From Heterobasidion occidentale (lineage: Eukaryota; Basidiomycota; Agaricomycetes; Russulales; Bondarzewiaceae), in contig JBCAQO010000014.1 of the NCBI GenBank assembly GCA_039111635.1, positions 2,833,897-2,897,896 on the forward strand: a stretch of DNA of 64,000 nucleotides, in the 5' to 3' direction. The notes below the pieces were generated by a model. The model was not told the DNA's origin. It did no database searches and saw nothing but the letters and a program-made list of their open reading frames with translations. Within the stretch, counting starts at the first letter, position 1. Every line of letters begins with the position of its first letter. The translations under genes and the position numbers were made by a program. This document shows positions 56,600-64,000 of the stretch, piece by piece.

Positions 56600-59500
56600 T
56601 AATTAACCTCGTGACTCTCTAGCTCCCGCTCGTCCGCCTCAACCCCTCACTCGTTCCCTCGGCCTCGTGCATACGCATCCCTTCGACCCCACGCCTGCGC
56701 CAATCGCTGTCTCGTTCAGCGCGTTCCACGGTTTCCACAGCGGTGGCGTCCCGCTCACCAACGCCTACGCACCCACGCAGCTCGACGACGCGGACAACCG
56801 CGACAACGAGGAGGAGGACGAGGAGGAGGATCGGCCACGATGAGCACAGAAGAGGGAGGAAACGGACGACGAGGACATCTACATAGGTACGTCGTCACTC
56901 GCCCCAGTTCCTCCACACACCTCCCGCCCTCGACCTAACTCTCCACGTCGCCCTCAACGACCTACCCCTTGACCCTACCCACCCAGTCCTTTCGTCTGCT
57001 CTTCCTCTCCCACGTCCGACCCGCTCTCTCGTCCGACCCTCTCGACCCGATCGCTCGCTCTGCTGCTCTCTCCGCTCTCCTCGCTCGACGCCACGCCCAC
57101 GTCGTCCACGTCCCCTCGCGCATCGTCTGCGTTGCACGGATCCCCGCTCTACACGCCCGGATCTCCCACTCGACGCCGCGGCCGCCTACCTGCTCGCCCC
57201 GCTTTACTCATCCGACCTCGAGCCCCTCCTTCAACCTGCTTCCCCTCAATCCCCCCGACGGTGACCTTGCCGCCCTCGACGCCGCGCCCGGCTGTCCGCT
57301 CAGACCACGCCACCCCGCCACCCTGCGCCTTCGCGCTCATCCCCTCGACGATCCACGATTCCATCCTTTCCTTGCGCTGTGTCGCTGCCAAGACCCCGCG
57401 CAGGCTCAGCCCATGCACGCTTGCGCACAGAACCCTCGTACTCTTCCCCTCCGCTGTCGACGTTCCCACTCTCGACGTCGCACACGCTCGCCGCCCAGCG
57501 CCCCCGGTCCCCTCGATCCCATCGAATGTCGCCCCTCGAGCCCACTCACCCTCGAGCCCACTCACCCTTGAGCCTATGCGTTCGTCCTTGCCTGCGACCC
57601 ACGTCCGCGCGCACTCGATCCCTCGGACACGCACACAGCCTCCACCCGGTGCCCTCCCACTCGTCTCATCGACCCCACTCACGCTCGCCGTCTCTGAAGC
57701 TCGTCCTCTCAACGCCTCGACAGCTGGTCTCTGCGATCCCACGCGCGCTCATCCCTAGGCTCTCGACATTCCTGCAACACAGTGCCGTCAACAACCTCAA
57801 ATGTCGAGGGTTGAACGCTGAGGTCGCTCTATCAACGCCTCCGCGCGCGCGCTAGCCCAGGACGCGCAACCATTGCGGCCGTTTGAACGTCGACGCAGAG
57901 GACGAGATTCAGATGGCGGTAGAGAAAGGGGCTGGGTGAGGACAATGAATGGAGGTGGCGGACAGACTTGGGCGGGCACGGACGACGAGGTTGCAGGTAC
58001 GTCGTCTCTCGCGCCATCCCTCTCCCTCTTGCACCAGTCCCTCCCCTGCGCACGCGCACCTCGCGTCTCGTCATGTCTTTCAGCCCCTCCCTGGACCACC
58101 CAGCCTTTAACACCATGTCCGCCCATCCGCTTCACCTCTCGCCCGCTCATCCGCTCGCCTGCTCTTCTCGCTCACCTGCTCTCCTCAGTTGACAGCACGC
58201 CCGTTCAACCGCTTTCCCTCATGCCCGCTTATTCGCCATCTCCCACTTCCCCGCGAGCAGCCCTGCGTCGAAGTCGCGCCCGCTTGCCTGTTCAAAGTCG
58301 CGCCCGCTTGCCTGCTCGAAGTCGCGCCTGTTCACCCGCTCAAGCGACTCTCCTCTCGACGCCATATCCGCTCGAACCACTTCAAAGATTGGTCGTCGAC
58401 CCTCTACCCATAACGCTCCCGCCGTCTACAATCTGCACGCCCGCTTGGTGCGACACGCCCACGCCATCTCCCGCTCTACCCGCTCGATCCCATGCCCACT
58501 GGCCCACTGGCCGGCTCGCACGCATCGTCCACATCCCCTCGCGCATCGTATGCGTTGCCCGGACCCCCACTCGACACACCCGCATCCCCCGCTCGACGCC
58601 GCGCTCGCCTGCTCGCCCCGCTCCTTCCGTCCGTACTCGCTCCAGATCGACACCGACACCGTCCACCACCCCGGCACGTCCTCCGCCTCCTCCACCTTCG
58701 TCAACACCTCTGCCTCCGACGCCTCCGACGCCGTCGCCACCATCACCACCCACACTACCACCACCACCACCGCCGCCGCCTCCTCCACATGCCCAGCGCC
58801 AACCGCCGCGACCGCGACCGCACCCCGCAGGACCGCTCCAAGTTCATGACCGCGGCGAGCACCGCTCACATCCGCGCCGCCCTCCTCGACCAGGCCGCCG
58901 CTGCCGCATCCGCATTCGCATCCTCGTGCACCGGCCGGCCTTCCCTTCCCCCGGTGTCACGCCCCCCTGCACCCCAGGCTGACGCACCCCCATCGTCTAC
59001 CCGCACTCCTCTCCCGCGTCGCTGAGGTCTTCCGCGTGCGCATCTCCCTCGCGGAGCGCATCAAGGACGGCCTTGCCTGCCCGACTCCGCCGCCGACGTG
59101 TACGGGCCCAGGACCCGCGTCCCGAGCCCGTTCTTGAGCGGCGACATCCCCTGCCTTTGCGCCCACGCTCAGCAAGTTCATCCCGCCCCCGCGCCCCGAC
59201 TCGGCGTCCATGCAGGAGAGCGGCTCCTCGCCCTCGCACGACCCCTCCTCCACCGATTCGCCGTTGCCGTCGCCCGGTGATCCCGAGCGCGACGACTCAA
59301 CATGCACCCCGCGCTCTGCTCAGACGCGCTACATGCGCTCGAACGTGTCGACAAGGAGGGCGAGGACAAGCTGGCAGCGGAGAGACAAGACGGGAAAGGG
59401 AGGGCGGATTGTTACGAGGGTACGTCCCTCCTCTTGTCTTTCTTCTTGCCCCTCCCTCATCATTTCCGCCGCACGCACGCATCCCCTCGAACTCATGCAC

Positions 59501-59770
59501 ACGCAACCTCTCTCCTCTCAACGGCCTTCAGCCCTACGCACCCCTGGACCGCACCGCTTCACTGTATCAACGCCGACGTCCCTTCCTTCGACTTCACACA
59601 CCGCCGCCACGCACTGCCCGTCCGCTGACCCCGACCTCTGTCCTCGTCCACACCTACGCCCACGTTCACTGCCGTCTCCACCCCCGGAGCCCACGCTGCC
59701 TGACGACACGCAAAGCGTCGCGGCCGTTCGAGTGTTGACGAGAAGGATGAGACTATCTACCTTATTTCCC
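56600..59770. repeat. CT-rich block with decayed copies of an acidic exon
   Basis: Three sites have an acidic coding-like segment followed by a GTACGTC donor-like word: 56780-56886 (LDDADNRDNEEEDEEEDRP, TDDEDIYI, then GTACGTCGTCACTC), 57880-57997 (RLNVDAEDEIQMAVEKGAG, then GTACGTCGTCTCTC) and 59320-59420 (ALERVDKEGEDKLAAERQD, CYEG, then GTACGTCCCTCC). A fourth acidic piece (SSVDEKDET) is at 59725. Between them lie C/T-rich tracts, two of which share VHVPSRIVCVARIP / VHIPSRIVCVARTP (57107 and 58523). Stops and frame changes are frequent. Confidence 0.5.
58850..59285 (+). pseudogene. Coding-like remnant, possibly from a Rho-GEF (ROM2-like) gene
   Basis: Frames here are more ordered than the surroundings: RSKFMTAASTAHIRAALLDQ, then (after a one-base slip at the C run near 59001) LLSRVAEVFRVRISLAERIK-DGL, then in another frame DSAADVYGPRTRVPSPFLSG and SKFIPPPRPDSASMQESGSS. 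The middle piece recalls the segment before the DEP domain of fungal Rho1 GEFs, but what follows does not match that domain. The assignment is weak. Confidence 0.25.
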
Positions 59771-59789
59771 GTCATCAGGGTGATGACGG

Positions 59790-60120
59790 TCGTTTTCGTC
59801 TCGTCTCGTCTCGCTTCTCGTCTCAACTCGCTTTTGGTCTGCCCTGCCTTTTGCGGGACATTTCAATGCACGAAACCACCTCACACGATCTCTTAGACCT
59901 CATGCCAGTCCACAGAATCCACAACCAAGACTGCCGAGCAAGAACTTGGCGCTCTGCTCCGACTCAGTTTTGTTTCGTCTCGCTTCTCGTCTCGTCTCGC
60001 TTTTGGTCTGCCCTGCCTTTCGCGGGACATCCCAATGCGCAAGACCACTTTACAAGGTCTCTGAGGCTGTATACAACTCTATTCAATGCAACACTAAGAC
60101 TGCCGGACCATAATTGAACA
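59790..60120. repeat. Two tandem copies of a 170-bp repeat with TCTCG microsatellite
   Basis: TCGTCTCGTCTCGCTTCTCG followed by 'ttttggtctgccctgcctttt', CGGGACAT and CACACGATCTCTTAGAC at 59800-59900, repeated with changes at 59965-60070. Confidence 0.65.
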
Positions 60121-60159
60121 AGTGTACCATGTTTGACCTTTACACCACGTCGGCTATTT

Positions 60160-60730
60160 TTTTTAAAAGCATGATTTCCCGGCTCTGTAGGAAGAATTTT
60201 TGAATTCTGTTGATACATCTGGATCCTCTCACTGAGGTGCATCTTACCGCAAATTTTACAAATTTTGAAATTCCAAAACTCCACAAAAGCGCCGGCTATT
60301 TTAAAAAAAAATGTGATTTCGTGGCTTAATATTGAGTATTTTCGAACTTCGTCAACACATATGGAATTCTATAATCAAAATGCACATTTTCGAAATTTTG
60401 GCTTATTACATAAGGGGGGGGAGGTACTTCCCCCCCCTGACATAAGCGGTTCGCAATATGAAGGTGTTGATACATCTGAAATCCTCTCACTGAGGTGCAC
60501 CTTACCGCAAATTTTCTGAATTTTGAAATTCCAAGACTCTGCAAAAGCGCCGGCTATTTTTTTTTTAAATGTGATTTCGTGGCTTAATATTGAGCATTTT
60601 CGAATTTCATCAACATATATGGAACCCTATGATCGAAATGCATATTTTCGAAATTTTGGCTTATTACATAAGGGGGGGGAGGTAGTACCCCCCCCTAACA
60701 TAAGCGGTTCGCAATATGAAGGTGCACTAC
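60160..60730. repeat. AT-rich tandem repeat, period about 250 bp
   Basis: Two full units (about 60225-60470 and 60475-60725) and a partial first. Each has 'ctctcactgaggtgcatctta', 'gcgccggctattttt', 'gtgatttcgtggcttaatat', a run of 8 G then a run of 7-8 C (GGGGGGGGAGGTACTTCCCC type), and GCGGTTCGCAATATGAAGG. The composition drops sharply in GC compared with the DNA before 60100. Confidence 0.85.
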
Positions 60731-60907
60731 CGATAGACTGGTTTAGGTCACACATTTAGCCAAATAAGCACAAATAGCCTCCTTGCTATATAAACACTTG
60801 AAGCTGTGACATGTGTGACTTTTTCCCTTAACTTCGAACCACCACCATCCTGTAAGTCATTGTTTAAATTCTAATTTGGAAAAAAATCAGGTTTTGTTCT
60901 CACACTC

Positions 60908-61012
60908 TGAAGGGGGGGGGTGCTCTACCCCCCTGACTAAGCTTGCTTGAGTTGAAAAAAAGCCTGAGCAAGCTTAGTCAGGGGGGGGAAGTAACCTACC
61001 CCCCTGACTAAG
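60908..61012. repeat. G-run / C-run inverted repeat upstream of the OrsD-like gene
   Basis: GGGGGGGG-TGCTCTA-CCCCCC, then CTGACTAAGCTTGCTTGAG, a 10-nt A-rich loop, CCTGAGCAAGCTTAGTCAG, GGGGGGGG, AAGTAACCTA and CCCCCCTGACTAAGC. The two 17-19 nt arms are almost perfectly complementary. Confidence 0.85.
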
Positions 61013-61112
61013 CATTGTGTTCAGTCTGGAAGACACTTTACTTTTATTAGTCTTTGCTTTCTTTAAAATAAATCTTAAATGCTAATTTATTTTTGCTCTA
61101 GACATTAATAAC

Positions 61113-63881
61113 ATGTCTACAAACCTTTACAAGATCAAAGCCAAGTCTGATGGTTCAGGACCATGGTTTGAGCTAACAAGCTCTGAAGGCCGGATTTTTA
61201 TCTTCAAACGTGCTGATGACAACTACTATTGCCAATGCAGTGCTGATGATCATTCAATGGTTCCTGGAAGCTTTAAAAGAGGAAAGACCCTTGCAGATCA
61301 TATGATCAAAATGAAGAGTACATGGTGTGGCTCTGAGCCTGTATTTCCATTCAAGGTTAGTAGCCTTTTACTTTGATTCAATTATATTCTCAAATTATAA
61401 TTATTACAGGCCGGAACCATAGTTGATCCATTGCACTTGCCTAAACGCCTCAGAGATTTACCTGCCAATTATCCTATTCCAAACGTAGGCATCATATCTG
61501 TTATGATTAGATTGTAGAGCTCATTGTTCATCTAGTTGTCTATTCCTCCATCGTCCACGGTTGTTGTGAACATGAACCACACAATTTTTACTCCGGCTTC
61601 TCATCATCCACAGTCTTTTTTACTAGTCCAGTCTAACAACGGTAATACTGCTGCACAACAAGAACAAGACGTCGTACCTCAAGAGCAAGACATCGTAATG
61701 CAGCTAGTAGAACCTGAAGTTAATATGGACCAGTATGAGGTATTTTAAGTCAATTAACTATTATGATCTGATATATTAATATACACAAACAGGACTCAGA
61801 GCCAGATACAGATGGTCTCCATGGTCAATCTAATATTCAGGTGTTGAATGAGGTAAAGCTTGATAAATAATGAGATAATGATAGTAATTGATTTTTGATT
61901 TATAGCTTGCATCAGTTCCTATTTTTAGCGAGTATGGCTTTATCTACAACGCTCGTCTTGGTGCTCTTCTTTGCATATCTTGTGAAATTATCGTCACTCC
62001 ACGCAACATCCATGCTCATCTTCAAGACACACATGATTGGGTCGTAAGCCCTTTGATGAAGATGCTTTCATTGAGGCCGTCGATGATCGTGATCTCTCTT
62101 ATGACCTCCCTGATCAGCCGACAAATCTTTGTGCGGAATATGAAGGACTGGAGTGCTTCTATGGTTATCATTGCGACCTAGATGATTGTAACGTCTATCG
62201 TGGAACGCTCTCCTCAATCAAGGATCATCACCGCCAACAGCATTCTAACATTTTATATCCTGAAGATTGGCCACGTGCATATATCCAGCGTTGGAACAGG
62301 TTTAATTGTCCATACTTTCCAGTCATCCCTCGCTCACAAGTCACTCGGCCACATGAAGACATTCTCCACTCTGTCAAAGCCATGCTTGATGACATTATGG
62401 CTTTGGATGTTCACGCAGAAACTGATCGTCGATTGGTGGATCCATTCCTTAATAAGGTTGGCTGGCACCTTCACTTTGAGGGACAAGATTTCCTGTCACT
62501 TCACAAGCTTGGCGCTGCTCCCATTCACACAGAGTTTCCTGTGCTAAAATCTGGTCTTCTTTATCTGTTGCGATCAATGACTGCGGAGCTTGGCCTTATC
62601 TCAGACCTGGTTAGAAAAAAAGTCAATACGGAAGATCGTGCAACTGGGTAAGCTATTCCTTACAATTTCTAACAACTTGATACTAATACTTGATAATAGC
62701 TTGAATCATACACCTTTCAGTGACCATCTTCTTGATGAAACTCTTGAGTCATATATGGTTCCCATCATCTCAATCCTTGCAGCCTATCTTCGTGCCAAGC
62801 CGACGGACTCATACAAGCTCACAACCACTCCAGCGCTTGAGCAGCATCTCCATCATCTCCGTCAGGCTCTTACAACCAAGGACCAAAAGCTTATCTCTGC
62901 TGCGATCGATCCAATTCTGCTAGATTTGTTCACAACATCATGGGAGCCTGCGACTGGTCAAAACCTACAAGATCCTGTCATGCGCTGGATAGCGTTATCA
63001 ATGATCAACAACAAAGGCGCATTCAACCGGCACCTAGCTGCACACAAACACTTGCACGTCTCACGTACATCATTCGTCTGGTTATTTGTCACAAAGTACG
63101 ACAGCTAGTTTTGGATCCACAAGGCCATCGTATCCAATCAGATGATGTGGCCTTTGCTTCCTTGGCCAAGTGGACAACCGAGGGCGAAGAAGCAACGTTC
63201 AATAGCATCAGTCGTTACAGCACCTTGCCAGCGCAATCGCACATGCAACTATGGAGAAATGCGCATTTGGTGGACAGATCATGAACATCATACAGAGATG
63301 CTCTATCATGGTGAAAAGGTCACGTTAGATGGGCTACGTGCAATGGCAAGGTCAATCATGCATGCTCAAAAGACATCATTCGAGAGGCTATTTGAAGGGA
63401 TGAAGCTGCGGTGCAAGTACGATACCATTCATGACGATCCTTCCAACCGCGAAGTAGGCTATTGCTATTTGGACCATCCTCGCAACCGCGAAATCTTTGG
63501 AGATCAAGATCGTATGCTGATGCAGTTCTTATAACTCCTCAAGTACGCGCCAAGTTTGTTACAGGCTTTCAGGAAGACGGGACGATTATCTGGAACGAGC
63601 GGTATTGCAAAGAATGGCTACATCATTATGCGGAATTTGAAGCACAACAAGTCCTTTCGATTGAGGTACTAGTGGAGCCGCAAGCCGAATCAGTGAACTT
63701 GGTGCCTCTAATCTACGCAATACTTTGACTCGTGACAAGCGCAGCTGTCTGATACTGGACAAACATGTTACTCTGATGCGGTATTACACCAAGCGTACTG
63801 CGATTGAAGGCCACGACAAAGCAATTCCTACTTCACTTCCTGCCCACACAGCCGATCTCATGATTCAAGACCATGCTATTC
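61113..63881 (+). CDS. OrsD-like (DUF3505) zinc-finger protein, truncated by the telomere
   Basis: Exons with AT-rich short introns: MSTNLYKIKAKSDGSGPWFE, YYCQCSADDHSM and TLADHMIKMKSTW (61113 on); then a Gln/Glu linker (QQEQDVVPQEQDIVMQ); then FIYNARLGALLCISCEIIV with HAHLQDTHDW, the C2H2 motif of the OrsD family. The next exon (about 62037) has GLECFYGYHCDLDDCNVYRG with H-x3-H, and WPRAYIQRWNRFNCPYFPVI. Later: LHFEGQDFLSLHKLGAAP, YMVPIISILAAYLRAKPTDS, LARLTYIIRLVICHKVRQLV, TDHEHHTEMLYHGEKVTLDG, FVTGFQEDGTIIWNERYCKE, and finally RDKRSCLILDKHVTLMRYYT and LPAHTADLMIQDHAILR, which runs into TTAGG with no stop. Frame slips of one base occur near 63050, 63505 and 63685. In Agaricomycetes such proteins often continue into a RecQ-type helicase; that part would lie beyond the break. 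Confidence 0.75.
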
Positions 63882-64000
63882 TTAGGTTAGGTTAGGTTAG
63901 GTTAGGTTAGGTTAGGTTAGGTTAGGTGGTTAGGTTAGGTTAGGTTAGGTTAGGTTAGTTAGGTTTAGGTTATGGTTGTTTAGGGTTAGGTTAGGGTTAG
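63882..64000 (+). repeat. Telomere repeat array (TTAGG with some TTAGGG)
   Basis: Nine uninterrupted TTAGG units (63882-63926), then mixed units TTAGG, TTAG, TTTAGG, TTATGG and TTTAGGG, ending with TTAGGG. The G-rich strand runs 5' to 3' toward the right end of the window, as needed for a right-hand chromosome end. It begins directly after coding DNA with no subtelomeric spacer. Confidence 0.9.

Noticed and set aside
57873..58982. 369-codon + strand frame rich in Pro, Ser, Arg
   Set aside because: Low-complexity CT-rich DNA; no ordered segment, and competing frames of similar length on both strands.

Overview
The window is a piece of nuclear DNA from a filamentous basidiomycete, most likely an Agaricomycete. 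Genes are split by many short GT-AG introns of about 50-60 nt, coding DNA is GC-rich, and several protein families are typical of mushroom-forming fungi: DUF6534 membrane proteins, a FunK1 kinase, a CHAT-domain protein and an OrsD-like (DUF3505) zinc-finger protein. The right end, from 63882, is a run of TTAGG/TTAGGG units with the G-rich strand pointing outward, so the window reaches or nearly reaches a chromosome end.

Region 1 (1-20.5 kb) holds genes plus two nested segmental duplications. A DUF6534 gene with its upstream DNA occurs twice (1-2.6 kb and 15.6-18.3 kb). The left copy carries a 226-bp palindromic MITE, and the right copy keeps the matching empty site. An L-amino-acid-oxidase-like flavin amine oxidase gene occurs as a half-length pseudogene (3.2-4.45 kb) and as a longer copy (5.6-7.7 kb); the duplicated block also includes the tail of the neighbouring RAD1/XPF gene. 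Between the duplications lie RAD1 (-), an IFA38-type 3-ketoacyl-CoA reductase (+) and a disordered unknown protein. A fucosyltransferase-like gene follows the right-hand DUF6534 copy.

Region 2 (21-32 kb) has an Asn-rich secreted protein, an RlpA/expansin-like secreted protein, a voltage-gated K+ channel and a DRS2-type P4-ATPase flippase. The channel and flippase diverge from a 247-bp gap that contains an intron-bearing tRNA-Gln. Region 3 (32-49 kb) has an orphan CHAT fragment, a conserved unknown gene, a hairpin array, two copies of a dispersed repeat, an NFX1-like RING fragment, ELP6 and COG3 (start codons only 44 bp apart around a CRE-like palindrome), and a FunK1 kinase.

Region 4 (49-64 kb) is subtelomere. 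It contains a third copy of the dispersed repeat, AGGTG-type minisatellites, a 2.3-kb satellite built on a 20-bp grid, 5-bp telomere-like tracts, low-complexity duplicated blocks with decayed acidic exons, AT-rich tandem repeats, and an OrsD-like gene whose reading frame runs straight into the terminal telomere repeat.

Several well-conserved genes (COG3, the fucosyltransferase-like gene, the CHAT gene, the OrsD-like gene) need a one-base change to keep frame. Part of the apparent gene decay may therefore be assembly error. All exon boundaries here were read by eye.
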